Source of the DNA: an uncultured Bacillaceae bacterium
GTDB taxonomy: Bacteria; Bacillota; Bacilli; Bacillales; Bacillaceae_L
Length of the DNA stretch: 64,000 nucleotides
Reading direction: 5' to 3'
Assembly (NCBI GenBank): GCA_947497585.1
Contig: CANMHG010000008.1
Location: 62,001 to 126,000, forward strand
Numbering within the stretch: the first letter of the stretch is position 1; every line of letters begins with the position of its first letter. The position numbers were made by a program, and so were the translations under genes. The notes below the pieces were generated by a model. It was not told the DNA's origin. It saw only the letters and a list, made by a program, of their open reading frames with translations, and searched no databases. Below, piece by piece: positions 8,753-17,474 of the stretch.

Positions 8753-11700
8753 TCAAATCGAAAAACCGATTGGCAGCCAGTGGACAGACGATCAGTGGAA
8801 GGCGATTGTATCAAGTGGAAAAGATATCTTGGTTGCTGCAGCTGCAGGTTCAGGGAAAACAGCAGTATTGGTTGAGCGCATCATTAAAAAAATCCTTTCG
8901 ACTGAAAATCCAATTGATGTTGACCGACTTCTGGTTATGACATTCACAAATGCTTCAGCGGCTGAAATGAGGAACCGGATTGGTGAGGCACTTGAAAAAG
9001 CATTAAAAGAACAGCCAGCCTCCCTTCACTTAAGAAGGCAGTTAACCTTATTAAATCGTGCATCCATCTCAACCATTCATTCTTTTTGCTTAAATGTAAT
9101 TAGAAAGTATTACTATATGTTAGATATCGACCCGGGATTTAGGATAGCTAATGAAACAGAGGGGGAGCTTCTTAGGGATGAAGTATTAGAGGAGCTCTTT
9201 GAAGAGTATTATAGTTCCGAAACCAATGAATTATTTTTTGATTTAGTAGATCGTTATACAAATGATCGAAGTGATTCAGACTTACAGGATATGATTCGAA
9301 AACTGTATGATTTCTCAAGGGCTCACCCGAATCCTGAAAAATGGTTAGATGAAATGATATCAAACTATGATGTCCAAGAGGATACGAAGATGGAAGACAC
9401 CACTTTATATCCATATTTAAAGGCAGATGTATTACTAAATCTAAATGGAGCTAAGGATCGTTTATTACAAGCCTTAGAACTAACGAAGCAGCCTGGTGGA
9501 CCTGCACCACGTGCAATTACAATAGAAACAGATTTAGAGCAACTAAATCGTTTACTTTCTGCAAGTAAAATGTCCTGGTCGCATCTTTACGAAGAAATGC
9601 AAGGTCTAACGTACCCTAGTGCAAAACCTTGTAAAGGTGATGAGTACGATCCGGATTTACTTAAGAGAGTTACAAAGCTACGTGATGATGCAAAGGATCA
9701 GGTTAAGAAGATAAAAGAAGAACTTTTTAGCCGTCAACCTGCAAATTACTTGAAAGATTTGCGTGAAATGAAACCTGTCATCTCAATGTTAGTTACGTTG
9801 GTTAAGGAATTTGGAATTCGATTCCGAAAATTAAAAGAAGATAAAGGTCTTGTCGATTTCTCAGACTTAGAGCATTATTGTCTAGAAATTTTGGCTAATC
9901 AAAATGATGGATTAGACTTGATTCCTTCTGATGCTGCTCTAGAGTACCGAGAACAATTTGAAGAAGTACTCGTTGATGAGTATCAGGATACGAACATGGT
10001 TCAGGAATCTATTTTACAATTAGTTACGAAGGAAGGTGAAGTAAGCGGAAATTTATTTATGGTTGGAGATGTAAAACAATCCATTTATCGATTCCGACTT
10101 GCTGAACCATTCTTATTTTTAGGTAAATATAAACGCTTTACCAAAGAAGGAGCAAACACAGGACTGCGAATTGATTTATCAAAAAACTTCAGAAGTCGAG
10201 CAGAAGTTCTTGATGGTACGAATTTTTTATTCAGACAGATCATGGGTGAAACAGTTGGAGAAATTGAATATGATCACGACGCAGAGTTAAAGCTAGGAGC
10301 GGCTTATCCAAAGAACGATGATATGGCAGCAGAGCTATTAATTATCGAGCGTGAGGGGAAGGAAGAAGCACAACCTTCCACAGAAGAAGAAAGTGAAGAT
10401 GATGGATCAGCCGTTTTTGATCAAGCTGAATTAGAAACAGCACAACTAGAAGCACGATTAATGGCAAAAAGAATTAAAGAACTTATTCATAATCAGTTCC
10501 AGGTCTATGACTCGAAGCTTAAAATAACAAGAAATATTACGTATCGTGATATTGTTATTCTTTTACGTTCAATGCCGTGGGCACCGCAGATTTTAGAGGA
10601 ATTTAAACAACAAGGAATTCCATTATACGCTGACCTCCGTTCAGGTTATTTTAATGCGACTGAAGTAGCGATTATGATGTCCTTACTAAAGGTCATTGAC
10701 AATCCATTTCAGGATATACCGCTTGTGTCGGTATTGAGGTCACCTATTGTGGGGTTAGATGAAACGGAATTAGCTGTTATACGTCTTCATTCAAAGCAAA
10801 CCTCCTATTATGAGGCAATGACAGTCTTTATAAAAGAAGGTCATACAGACTCTCAATTAATAAATAAGGTAAAAACTTTTTATGAAAACCTTCAAAGGTG
10901 GAGGACCGAGGCTCGCCATGGAGGTTTATCTGATTTGATTTGGCAGCTATACCGTGAAACAAAGTTTTATGATTATGTAGGTGGTTTACCTGGAGGGAAA
11001 CAGCGTCAGGCTAACTTGAGAGCTTTATATGATCGTGCCCGTCAATATGAGGCAACTTCCTTCAGAGGGCTTTTCCGTTTTTTACGATTTATCGAAAGAA
11101 TGCAGGACCGTGGAGATGATTTAGGAACGGCTCGTGCACTAGGGGAACAAGAAGATGTTGTTCGCTTAATGACCATTCATAAAAGTAAAGGACTAGAATT
11201 CCCGGTAGTTTTTGTTGGAGGATTGTCAAAGCAATTTAACATGATGGATTTAAATAAAAAGTACCTACTTGATAAAGAATTAGGTTTTGGTTCTAAATTT
11301 GTAAATCCGAAATTACGTATAAGTTATCCGACGATTACCCTTTCTACTATGAAAAAGAAAATGAAGCTTGAACTAATAGCAGAAGAAATGCGTGTATTAT
11401 ATGTTGCACTAACACGTGCAAAAGAAAAATTATACCTTGTTGGAACCGTAAAAGAATTCCAAAAGCAGACTGAAAAGTGGCAGGATGAATTAGAGAATAA
11501 GAATTGGTTACTCTCTGACCATAAAAGAGCTCTTGCCAAATCGTATATGGACTGGATAGGTCCTGCTTTAATACGACATAAGGATTGTGAACTTCTTCGA
11601 GGAGAAGAGGCAACAGTTCAACATGTGCCGGACGAAATAAAAAATGACTCTGCTAAATGGTTAGTTGAACTGGTTCATTCGGGTAGTCTTCAAGAAGTAT

Positions 11701-12506
11701 TTGTTGACGACAAAGAGAATGATTCAGAGTTACTTGAGGCGTTAAAAAGTGGTAGTCCTGTCGCAGTAGAAAGTCCATTTAAAGATAAATTAATAAGTCA
11801 ATTAGAATGGGTCTACCCAAATCAATTGGCGGCTTCACATCGATCTAAGCAAACTGTCACGGAGATCAAAAGGCAGCATGATAGTATTGATGAGAGTAGT
11901 TCCACGGAATTTATTCGAAAAATGAAACCAAAACTTGCTGATCGTCCACGTTTTATGCAGGAAAAGTCATTAACACCAGCTGAAAAAGGGACAGCAATGC
12001 ATATGGTTATGCAGCATATTGACTTTCTAAAAGATATGAATGAAGCAAGCTTACTTGAACAAATTGCAAGAATGGTAAATAGTGAGCTACTAACAAGTGA
12101 ACAAGCTGAAGGAATTGATATTGCGAATATATTAGGATTTTTCCATACTGAAATTGGAAAGAGGCTAACTAAAGCGCCTTATTGCAAAAGAGAAATCCCA
12201 TTTAGCTTGGCCTTGCCAGCAAATGAGGCCTATGCAAAATGGCAGCAAGAAGAAGAAAATATATTGGTTCAAGGTGTTATTGATTGTATATTCGAGGATG
12301 ATAATGGCCTAACACTGATCGATTATAAAACAGATGCAATCACTGGCAGGTATAGAGGTGGCTTTGAAGAGGCCAAGCTTATTTTAGAAGAAAGATACCG
12401 AACTCAAATCGAATTGTATACAAAAGCAATTGAATATATTTGGAAGAAGCCGTTAACCCACCGTTATTTGTATTATTTTGACGGTGGACACTTACTAAAA
12501 TTATAA
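8742..12506 (+). CDS. addA: ATP-dependent helicase/nuclease subunit A
   Basis: 1254-residue UvrD/Rep-type (SF1A) helicase fused to a RecB-family nuclease, partner of AddB. Seen: Walker A AAAGSGKTA with Lys39, Walker B region VDEYQDTN, helicase motif IV-VI segments including MTIHKSKGLEFPVVF and RVLYVALTRAKEKL, and the nuclease motif LIDYKTD with Asp1194 near the C-terminus. Start is TTG 8742 inside the addB 3' end, with GGGAGGA upstream. In B. subtilis sbcD-sbcC follow addA. Here they are absent, and the next gene is a small probable coat protein. Confidence 0.98.
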   Translation: MSSNQIEKPIGSQWTDDQWKAIVSSGKDILVAAAAGSGKTAVLVERIIKKILSTENPIDVDRLLVMTFTNASAAEMRNRIGEALEKALKEQPASLHLRRQLTLLNRASISTIHSFCLNVIRKYYYMLDIDPGFRIANETEGELLRDEVLEELFEEYYSSETNELFFDLVDRYTNDRSDSDLQDMIRKLYDFSRAHPNPEKWLDEMISNYDVQEDTKMEDTTLYPYLKADVLLNLNGAKDRLLQALELTKQPGGPAPRAITIETDLEQLNRLLSASKMSWSHLYEEMQGLTYPSAKPCKGDEYDPDLLKRVTKLRDDAKDQVKKIKEELFSRQPANYLKDLREMKPVISMLVTLVKEFGIRFRKLKEDKGLVDFSDLEHYCLEILANQNDGLDLIPSDAALEYREQFEEVLVDEYQDTNMVQESILQLVTKEGEVSGNLFMVGDVKQSIYRFRLAEPFLFLGKYKRFTKEGANTGLRIDLSKNFRSRAEVLDGTNFLFRQIMGETVGEIEYDHDAELKLGAAYPKNDDMAAELLIIEREGKEEAQPSTEEESEDDGSAVFDQAELETAQLEARLMAKRIKELIHNQFQVYDSKLKITRNITYRDIVILLRSMPWAPQILEEFKQQGIPLYADLRSGYFNATEVAIMMSLLKVIDNPFQDIPLVSVLRSPIVGLDETELAVIRLHSKQTSYYEAMTVFIKEGHTDSQLINKVKTFYENLQRWRTEARHGGLSDLIWQLYRETKFYDYVGGLPGGKQRQANLRALYDRARQYEATSFRGLFRFLRFIERMQDRGDDLGTARALGEQEDVVRLMTIHKSKGLEFPVVFVGGLSKQFNMMDLNKKYLLDKELGFGSKFVNPKLRISYPTITLSTMKKKMKLELIAEEMRVLYVALTRAKEKLYLVGTVKEFQKQTEKWQDELENKNWLLSDHKRALAKSYMDWIGPALIRHKDCELLRGEEATVQHVPDEIKNDSAKWLVELVHSGSLQEVFVDDKENDSELLEALKSGSPVAVESPFKDKLISQLEWVYPNQLAASHRSKQTVTEIKRQHDSIDESSSTEFIRKMKPKLADRPRFMQEKSLTPAEKGTAMHMVMQHIDFLKDMNEASLLEQIARMVNSELLTSEQAEGIDIANILGFFHTEIGKRLTKAPYCKREIPFSLALPANEAYAKWQQEEENILVQGVIDCIFEDDNGLTLIDYKTDAITGRYRGGFEEAKLILEERYRTQIELYTKAIEYIWKKPLTHRYLYYFDGGHLLKL

Positions 12507-12609
12507 GTGTAAGATTTATCAGCAAATCTAGTTAAAAGCCCACGACATTTACCTACTAGTTGAATATCCTTTATTGAGCAACTAATTAGGAACATGTGGA
12601 GGTAAACAG

Positions 12610-12855
12610 ATGAATCAACAATTTCCTATTCATGCAATGGACACTAGAGCCTTAAGAAGACCATACGTTAGACCAAGAAGACCTTATGGCTATGGTTATT
12701 ATGGTGGATTAGGTGGTCCACTTGTAGGTGGAGTATTAGGTGGTCTACTTGGAAGTACATTATTAAACCCTTACTTTTATGGACCGACTCCGTTCTACCC
12801 GCCATACCCATATGGTTTTGGCTATGGTTATGGTTACCCGGGGTTCTGGTGGTAA
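12610..12855 (+). CDS. Gly/Tyr/Pro-rich small protein, probable spore coat component
   Basis: 81 residues: a basic N-terminal stretch with RRPYVRPRRP, a glycine-rich hydrophobic core (GGLGGPLVGGVLGGLLGS), then a Tyr/Phe/Pro-rich tail with repeated YGFGYGYGY. ATG 12610 is preceded by GTGGAGG. No enzyme family is recognised. Low complexity with many Tyr and Gly is typical of coat and crust proteins, and the gene faces the gerP operon across a shared terminator. The coat role is inferred from composition and neighbourhood only. A short membrane-inserting protein is the alternative, given the GxxxG-like core. Confidence 0.7.
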   Translation: MNQQFPIHAMDTRALRRPYVRPRRPYGYGYYGGLGGPLVGGVLGGLLGSTLLNPYFYGPTPFYPPYPYGFGYGYGYPGFWW

Positions 12856-12861
12856 AAATGA

Positions 12862-12897
12862 AAAGAAACTATCCTTTTAGCAGGATAGTTTCTTTTT
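12862..12897. terminator. Bidirectional terminator between the small coat-like gene and gerPF
   Basis: AAAGAAACTATCC and GGATAGTTTCTTT form a 13-bp perfect stem with an 8-nt loop, A-rich on one side and T-rich on the other, so it can serve both convergent units. Confidence 0.92.
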
Positions 12898-12911
12898 GTT
12901 TCCTTAAAGAT

Positions 12912-13127
12912 TTAAGCATTGGCAGTAATATTGGAATCACTAGCATCTGGATCAATCTCATTTGTAGCACTAATTACATTGTTTACGACATAAAAATCCC
13001 CTGTGTTTGCACCGCCAGAACCTAATGAACTTTTGGAAGAACCCTTAGGAGAAATATAAAAAGAATCCCCTAGATTTATAATTCCTTCAACATTGTTTAT
13101 TTGAACAGGACCAACAATAGATGGCAT
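12912..13127 (-). CDS. gerPF: Spore germination protein GerPF
   Basis: 71 residues, last gene of the gerP operon. The N-terminal PSIVGPVQINNVEG, the INLGDSFYISPK segment and the GGANTGDFYVVNN motif are those of GerPF, and it is paralogous to GerPA. Gram-positive GerP proteins are made in the mother cell and help small germinants pass the spore coat to reach the inner-membrane receptors. Start is ATG 13127 with AAGGAG upstream. It lies 28 bp after gerPE. Confidence 0.95.
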   Translation of the reverse strand: MPSIVGPVQINNVEGIINLGDSFYISPKGSSKSSLGSGGANTGDFYVVNNVISATNEIDPDASDSNITANA

Positions 13128-13155
13128 ATTTAAAACTCCTTTTTAAAATAAATAT

Positions 13156-13533
13156 TTATTCTTCTTCATCACTAAGTATTTGGCGAATATGTTTTACTCG
13201 TGACTCGGATGAAATATTTTCGGTAGATCCAATGTGGATAATACCTGATGCAGAAACAGCTGTAACTTTTATGTTATTGACCTTTATTGCAGGTCTCAAA
13301 TTGTGCTCAACCATGTTTAACGTTTCATAAAAACGAGGTTGTACTAAAGGCTTTGTGAAGACTGGATATTCATCCAAATTGCCTTCTACTCCATAAAAAA
13401 TCTGTGTTTCCCTTTGTACAGCAAGAGCTCTTGAAAATGGACGAAGTTGAGTCGAGTCTCCAATTTGTACAACAGAACCTAGACCAACAGAGTTAACGTA
13501 GATGTTGTTTACAGTGGACAATCTTCTAAACAT
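13156..13533 (-). CDS. gerPE: Spore germination protein GerPE
   Basis: 125 residues beginning MFRRLSTVNNIYVNSVGLGSVVQIGDS, as in GerPE, with the IQIGD-type motif shared among GerP proteins. Fifth gene of gerPA-F, required with the others for coat permeability. Start is ATG 13533 with AAGGAG 8 bp upstream. An acidic tail ends in DEEE. Confidence 0.94.
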   Translation of the reverse strand: MFRRLSTVNNIYVNSVGLGSVVQIGDSTQLRPFSRALAVQRETQIFYGVEGNLDEYPVFTKPLVQPRFYETLNMVEHNLRPAIKVNNIKVTAVSASGIIHIGSTENISSESRVKHIRQILSDEEE

Positions 13534-13547
13534 AAGAATTTAACTCC

Positions 13548-13727
13548 TTAAACTGCTGGTGTAAGTGGAACAAAAGGTCCTATAATTAACGATTCTGCAG
13601 GAGTATCAAATGAAGAGGAAAGTGAAATGGTCTTTGTATCGCCGATTAAAAAAATTGAGGAAGTTGATACCCCAACCACATGAATGTTTCCAACATTTAA
13701 ATCTCTGTTAACTACTGTGAAATTCAT
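13548..13727 (-). CDS. gerPD: Spore germination protein GerPD
   Basis: 59 residues, read directly from the sequence: it begins MNFTVVNRDLNVGNIHVVGV, then SSIFLIGDTKTISLSS, and ends PFVPLTPAV. This matches GerPD in length and in its FDTPxESLIIGPF segment. The ATG at 13727 overlaps the gerPC stop codon (ATGA), indicating translational coupling; the stop is TAA at 13548-13550, 14 bp before gerPE. Confidence 0.93.
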   Translation of the reverse strand: MNFTVVNRDLNVGNIHVVGVSTSSIFLIGDTKTISLSSSFDTPAESLIIGPFVPLTPAV

Positions 13728-14350
13728 CCGTCTTTTCCTCCCTTCATATTTTGAGGAAGATTAATAATAAAAGCATTAATGGCATTTTCTATGTCAGTTT
13801 TCATACTTGCTACTACATTATTATGGATGGTATCTGGTTCGTTGCGTGAAAGAGACGGATTAGACAGTTGCTGATTTAAGTGGTATTCAATTCTAGTATC
13901 AAGTTGTTTAGAGATATCATCGATAATGAAATCCCGGTAGGATTGATCTAAGATAGCTCCATGCTTTTTCTCAATCGTATTGATTAAATCTAAACATTCA
14001 TCCTCCAAATAAATCATCATTTCTCCACGGATTCCCTCAACATATTCTCTGTTAAATTGATTATATGGGGGAACTTGCATTTTCCCTTGTGAAACGGAGA
14101 AATCATCAATGGCACCAGTATCGGATGGATTCAATCCAATATTTAAGGTACCCTCAAGTGTTTCCACCTTTAATTGATCAAACTTATACTCAATTCTTTC
14201 TATGGTTGTGCTTGGTTTTTGCTTAATTTCTTTCATTTCATTTTCAAGTCGTAGGATAACAGTCTCTAAATGGTTAATTCTTTCATTCTGTTTTAAAACG
14301 TATGTGTGGAGTTGCTTCAAGTACTGATTCATTTCATAAGACATATACAT
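13724..14350 (-). CDS. gerPC: Spore germination protein GerPC
   Basis: 208 residues; third and largest gene of the gerP operon. An N-terminal coiled coil (about residues 8-45, rich in Leu/Glu/Lys) is followed by the GerPC segment VETLEGTLNIGLNP and an acidic helical domain. Start is ATG 14350 (MYMSYEM) with GGGAGGG upstream; ATG 14344 is a second possibility. GerPC is the only GerP protein without the small GerPA/PF-like fold, and it is needed for the others to act in the coat. Confidence 0.94.
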   Translation of the reverse strand: MYMSYEMNQYLKQLHTYVLKQNERINHLETVILRLENEMKEIKQKPSTTIERIEYKFDQLKVETLEGTLNIGLNPSDTGAIDDFSVSQGKMQVPPYNQFNREYVEGIRGEMMIYLEDECLDLINTIEKKHGAILDQSYRDFIIDDISKQLDTRIEYHLNQQLSNPSLSRNEPDTIHNNVVASMKTDIENAINAFIINLPQNMKGGKDG

Positions 14351-14437
14351 TAGAATCCCTCCCTAAGCATTCATAATCCCATTCATATATTTATATATTC
14401 AATAGAAGGCAAATAGGTGAATGCCTAGATTGATAAA

Positions 14438-14665
14438 TTAGAATGGAGTGGCTAATGGGACAGCCGGAATATAATCTTGGTCCTCAACTACAACCGTTTG
14501 GTCAGTAGTTATTTCAGGTGCTGGTTGTGTATATCCCCCAGTATTATATAAATTACTCAAAGGCTTAATAATCCCTGCACTTCCAATTTGTAATACTGAT
14601 GAGTTTGAAACCGCTCCAACACGCAAGTAATTAATGCAAATGCTTTGATTGATGTAAAAGTTCAT
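14438..14665 (-). CDS. gerPB: Spore germination protein GerPB
   Basis: 75 residues beginning MNFYINQSICINYLRVGAVSN, with the SSVLQIGSAG motif typical of GerPB, and a Pro/Thr-rich C-terminal half. Start is ATG 14665, with CAAGGAGGG upstream. It lies between gerPA (39 bp upstream) and gerPC (87 bp downstream); no terminator is seen in the latter gap. Confidence 0.94.
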   Translation of the reverse strand: MNFYINQSICINYLRVGAVSNSSVLQIGSAGIIKPLSNLYNTGGYTQPAPEITTDQTVVVEDQDYIPAVPLATPF

Positions 14666-14704
14666 TCATAACCCTCCTTGCAAGGTAAAATTTGTAGATG
14701 AATT

Positions 14705-14926
14705 TTAAGCATTACCTGCAATAGGCTGATCAACAACATCTCTATCATAAGTGTTCGTTGAACTTTGTCTATTAAGGACATATAGGCCATCTCCAGTATT
14801 AAAAGATCCAGCTCCTGCAAAGGTTTTCGCATTACTAACGGGTGATATAGTAAATACATCACCAATATTAAATACAGAGCTTCCCCCAACACTATTTACT
14901 TTTACCGCTCCGACGAAAGCTGGCAT
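14705..14926 (-). CDS. gerPA: Spore germination protein GerPA
   Basis: 73 residues, [20 protein letters not shown] followed by IGDVFTISP and a [15 protein letters not shown] segment, as in GerPA; paralogue of GerPF at the other end of the operon. First gene of gerPA-F. Start is ATG 14926. A sigma-K-like promoter lies about 35 bp upstream, in keeping with mother-cell expression known for this operon. Confidence 0.95.
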   Translation of the reverse strand: MPAFVGAVKVNSVGGSSVFNIGDVFTISPVSNAKTFAGAGSFNTGDGLYVLNRQSSTNTYDRDVVDQPIAGNA

Positions 14927-14959
14927 AACTAAAACACCCTTTAATATTAATCTTGCTTT

Positions 14960-14987
14960 AAGTATATGACGATGGCCTATACGACGT
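14960..14987 (-). promoter_or_regulatory. Candidate sigma-K promoter of the gerP operon
   Basis: On the minus strand AC (14987-14986), 17 bp, then CATATACTT (from 14968). This closely matches the late mother-cell consensus AC-N16/17-CATANNNTA, with one mismatch at the end. B. subtilis gerP is known to depend on sigma-K and GerE, so both position and identity fit. Confidence 0.6.
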
Positions 14988-15090
14988 GAATTTTCTTATC
15001 ACTATAAGAAGAGTAACTTTACCTAGAATTATGTCTAGTAATCAACTATAATGAAAAAATGGTAAAAATTATCATCGTGGGAGTGTAAAG

Positions 15091-16263
15091 ATGAATCAAC
15101 TAACACCTATTCAAGGAAAAGAACGAATTCAATCGATTGATATTATTAGGGGATTAGCAATATTGGGGATATTTTTAGTCAATATGGCAGCCTTTAATTC
15201 ACCTGTACTTTATATGGGGCCTGATTGGTGGACAGGTAAACTGGATCTTTGGACTAAAGATTTTATCAATCTATTTGCCCAGGCAAGTTTTTACACAATG
15301 TTTTCATTTCTGTTTGGTTTTGGAGTTATGATATTTAAAGAACGTGTTATTGAAAAAGGATTTTCTTTTCCAAAACTCTATTTTAGAAGGTTAATTGTTC
15401 TATTAATTATAGGGTGTATTCATGCCTTTTTAATTTGGCATGGTGATATATTAATTACGTATGCAATTATCGGGGTTATTTTCTATTTATTTCATAAGGT
15501 AAAGCCAATCACATTATTGGTATGGTCACTGGTATTAATCATTGTTCCGACAATATTAATGACAGGCCTCCTCTTGTTAGCCATGTTGTTTGAGCCATCT
15601 GCTCTAACAATTCCATATGATGAAAAAATGACTGAGCAATCGGTTGAGGTATATAGAACAGGAACATTTACCGAAATTACCTCTCAACGGTTTCATGATT
15701 GGTATATGGTAAATGGCCCATTTAATTTTCCATTTATGCTGGTGACTTTGTTGCCAATGTTTTTACTTGGAGCCCTCGCTGCAAAAGTTAAATGGTTTTC
15801 AAAAGTAAATGAGAATATTAAGTCGATTAAAATTGTATGGTTTATTACTTTGATGATTGGACTACCCTTTAAACTTCTACCATATATATTCAATGAAAAC
15901 CTGATGACAGAATTTATACAGGATACGATTGGTGGTCCTGCAATTGCACTGTTTTACATAACAAGTATTCTCCTCCTATTGAGAAAAACTCTGTGGCAGT
16001 CTATTTTATCACCGTTATCTTATGTTGGTAGATTGTCACTCTCAAACTACTTATTTCAATCCATTACATGTACACTGTTGTTTTATAGCTATGGATTGGG
16101 CTTTTATGGAAAAGTAAGTCCATTTGTGGGACTGATCTTAACACTTGTTATTTTTAGTATACAAGTAATCCTTAGTAGGCTATGGCTAAACCATTATAAA
16201 TTTGGCCCAGTAGAGTGGCTGTGGAGAACTTTGACATACGGTCAAAAACAACCACTTAAATAA
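15091..16263 (+). CDS. DUF418 family multipass membrane protein (YeiB/YxaH-like)
   Basis: 390 residues, about ten hydrophobic segments. The opening RIQSIDIIRGLAILGIFLVN and the C-terminal DUF418 region (SYVGRLSLSNYLFQSI, ending in GPVEWLWRTLTYG) are diagnostic. These proteins belong to the acyltransferase-3-like membrane superfamily; some have been linked to heparan-sulfate-acetyltransferase-like chemistry, but the substrate is unknown. Start is ATG 15091 behind GGGAGTG. It separates gerPA from the spo0E-like gene, which are closer neighbours in B. subtilis, so it may be an insertion in this lineage. Confidence 0.9.
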   Translation: MNQLTPIQGKERIQSIDIIRGLAILGIFLVNMAAFNSPVLYMGPDWWTGKLDLWTKDFINLFAQASFYTMFSFLFGFGVMIFKERVIEKGFSFPKLYFRRLIVLLIIGCIHAFLIWHGDILITYAIIGVIFYLFHKVKPITLLVWSLVLIIVPTILMTGLLLLAMLFEPSALTIPYDEKMTEQSVEVYRTGTFTEITSQRFHDWYMVNGPFNFPFMLVTLLPMFLLGALAAKVKWFSKVNENIKSIKIVWFITLMIGLPFKLLPYIFNENLMTEFIQDTIGGPAIALFYITSILLLLRKTLWQSILSPLSYVGRLSLSNYLFQSITCTLLFYSYGLGFYGKVSPFVGLILTLVIFSIQVILSRLWLNHYKFGPVEWLWRTLTYGQKQPLK

Positions 16264-16272
16264 GAGAGTAAC

Positions 16273-16307
16273 AAAAAAACATTCGCTTTAAAGCGAATGT
16301 TTTTTTA
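16273..16307. terminator. Bidirectional terminator between the DUF418 and spo0E-like genes
   Basis: ACATTCGCTT and AAGCGAATGT are perfectly complementary, flanked by A7 and T7, between convergent genes. The T run includes the stop codon of the minus-strand gene. Confidence 0.93.
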
Positions 16308-16493
16308 TGAAATAATCGATTTAGCAGCAGGGGTTGTATTACTTGATTCTTGTGATTCCATAGCTTGTCCATATAAATTCAATAACTTATCTAGCTCCTG
16401 GCTACACTGAATGGTTTCTTTTGCAGTGAATCCATATTCCTGTGCTAGAGTAATCATTTTTATTCTCTTGGCTTCTATAATTAACCTTAACAT
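16305..16493 (-). CDS. Spo0E-family aspartyl-phosphate phosphatase (YisI-like)
   Basis: 62 residues with the family signature CSQELDKLLNLY at about 29-40, preceded by a helix (LIIEAKRIKMITLAQEYGF) that aligns with the usual IEELRKELIELAKKYG pattern. Such proteins remove phosphate from Spo0A~P and so delay sporulation. ATG 16493 is preceded by GGGGATA at proper spacing and gives the full first helix, so it is preferred over the internal Met at residue 13. B. subtilis yisI also lies beside gerPA, which supports the call. Confidence 0.87.
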   Translation of the reverse strand: MLRLIIEAKRIKMITLAQEYGFTAKETIQCSQELDKLLNLYGQAMESQESSNTTPAAKSIIS

Positions 16494-16924
16494 ATGACTA
16501 TCCCCAATAAATTTTATAGTACTTCGTTCACGAAAAATTTATGTAAAATAGGCTAGTAGTACTATACCTTTTTCAATTGAGATTTATCTCATTTCTCCAG
16601 AGCACCTAATAATAAGTGCAAGCGATTGTATAAATATTATAGCCTCAAAATCCTAAAAGAAAACCGATTCGTCAAAACATATCGTGATATTACAAAAGAC
16701 TACAAAATTCTACAATTAAAACGACTTATAGGTCTTTTTGTATAAGAGTAGAGAAGTAAACAGTGATTATCGACCTACTTTAATTGGAAAAATCATGAGG
16801 TTATATACCTAGAAAAATATTAAATATTCTGAAAATAAATAAGCCTTATGTAGGATTGTCGATTGTAGTAGGAAATTTTATCATTAAAGCAAGAGATCAG
16901 TCGGAAAAGTAAAAAAATTGCTGA
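16494..16924. other. Long AT-rich leader region before the pilus operon
   Basis: No convincing gene. It holds GATTGTCGATTG (16852-16863), close to the Spo0A box TGTCGAA, and several AT-rich stretches able to act as promoters. It must contain the promoter for the riboswitch and tad operon and, at its left end, that of the spo0E-like gene. No promoter could be assigned with confidence. Confidence 0.5.
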
Positions 16925-17016
16925 ATCTCGATAAAGGCAAACCTGATGAAAATCAGTGACGCAAAGCTAAAGGGGCTAACGTGCAACCGCACTATGCCAG
17001 CCAGCTACCGAAAGAT
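16925..17016 (+). ncRNA. Cyclic di-GMP-I (GEMM) riboswitch aptamer
   Basis: Conserved GEMM elements appear in order: GGCAAACC, stem CTGAT with a GAAA tetraloop and ATCAG, GACGCAAAGC, a second hairpin region closing through GTGCAACCGCAC, then TGCCAGCCAGCTACCG. The GNRA tetraloop and its GACGCAAAGC neighbour are the hallmarks of the class that binds cyclic di-GMP. It lies about 40 bp before an intrinsic terminator and about 95 bp before the first ORF of the DUF192-Tad pilus operon, so it should control pilus transcription by attenuation. The identification is firm; the direction of regulation is inferred. Confidence 0.92.
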
Positions 17017-17054
17017 ACAGGGTGTAGTCTATCTAGGAGTCTACAATTCTTTAT

Positions 17055-17088
17055 CCCCCCTTTCGGTAAAAGGCAGGGGCTATTTTTG
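17055..17088 (+). terminator. Riboswitch-controlled attenuator
   Basis: CCCCCCTTT pairs with AAAGG-CA-GGGG around a short loop, followed by CTATTTTTG. The segment CTTTCGGTA (17060-17068) in its 5' arm and loop is perfectly complementary to TACCGAAAG (17006-17014) at the 3' edge of the aptamer, so the two structures are mutually exclusive. Confidence 0.8.
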
Positions 17089-17109
17089 TTGGAGAGAAGA
17101 GGTGAAAAA

Positions 17110-17454
17110 ATGAAGCTTATGAATCTGTCAAACAATGAAATACTTGCAAGTGATATGGGACAAGCTTACAGCTTTCATAAAAGATTATTCGGATTAATGT
17201 TTACTCACTCACTTGCAGCAGGTTCTGGGCTCCACATCAAACCCTGCCGGTCAATTCATTCGTTTTTTATGAACTATTCAATTGATGTACTTTACCTATC
17301 GGAACAAAATGAAATTGTTGCGATAGACGAGCATTTCTCGCCACGAAAGATCGGAAAGGTGCATGCTCAGGCAAGTTCAGTAGTCGAACTTCCAGCTGGT
17401 ACAATCAAGAAAACCAACACCACGATAGGACATAAACTACAAATTAAAAACTAA
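17110..17454 (+). CDS. DUF192 family protein at the head of the Tad pilus operon
   Basis: 114 residues. DUF192 proteins are small beta-rich proteins of unknown function. Here the typical segments are GLMFTHSLAAGSGLHIKPCRSIHSFFMNYSID-like (about 32-63), DVLYLSEQNEIVAID, and a final VVELPAGTIKK. Start is ATG 17110 behind AGAAGAGGTG; a longer upstream reading would run through the riboswitch terminator and is rejected. No signal peptide is visible, so it is probably cytoplasmic. It lies 20 bp before the pilin gene and after the riboswitch, which ties it to pilus production. Confidence 0.85.
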   Translation: MKLMNLSNNEILASDMGQAYSFHKRLFGLMFTHSLAAGSGLHIKPCRSIHSFFMNYSIDVLYLSEQNEIVAIDEHFSPRKIGKVHAQASSVVELPAGTIKKTNTTIGHKLQIKN

Positions 17455-17474
17455 TTGATAGGGAGAGATTTATA

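Noticed and set aside
14662..14892. 76-residue frame overlapping gerPA on the same strand
   Set aside because: Out-of-frame shadow of gerPA; gerPA itself matches its family end to end.
16925..17110. Start of the DUF192 protein at 16981 within the riboswitch
   Set aside because: This reading covers the aptamer and terminator; ATG 17110 has a good ribosome site and gives the normal DUF192 length.
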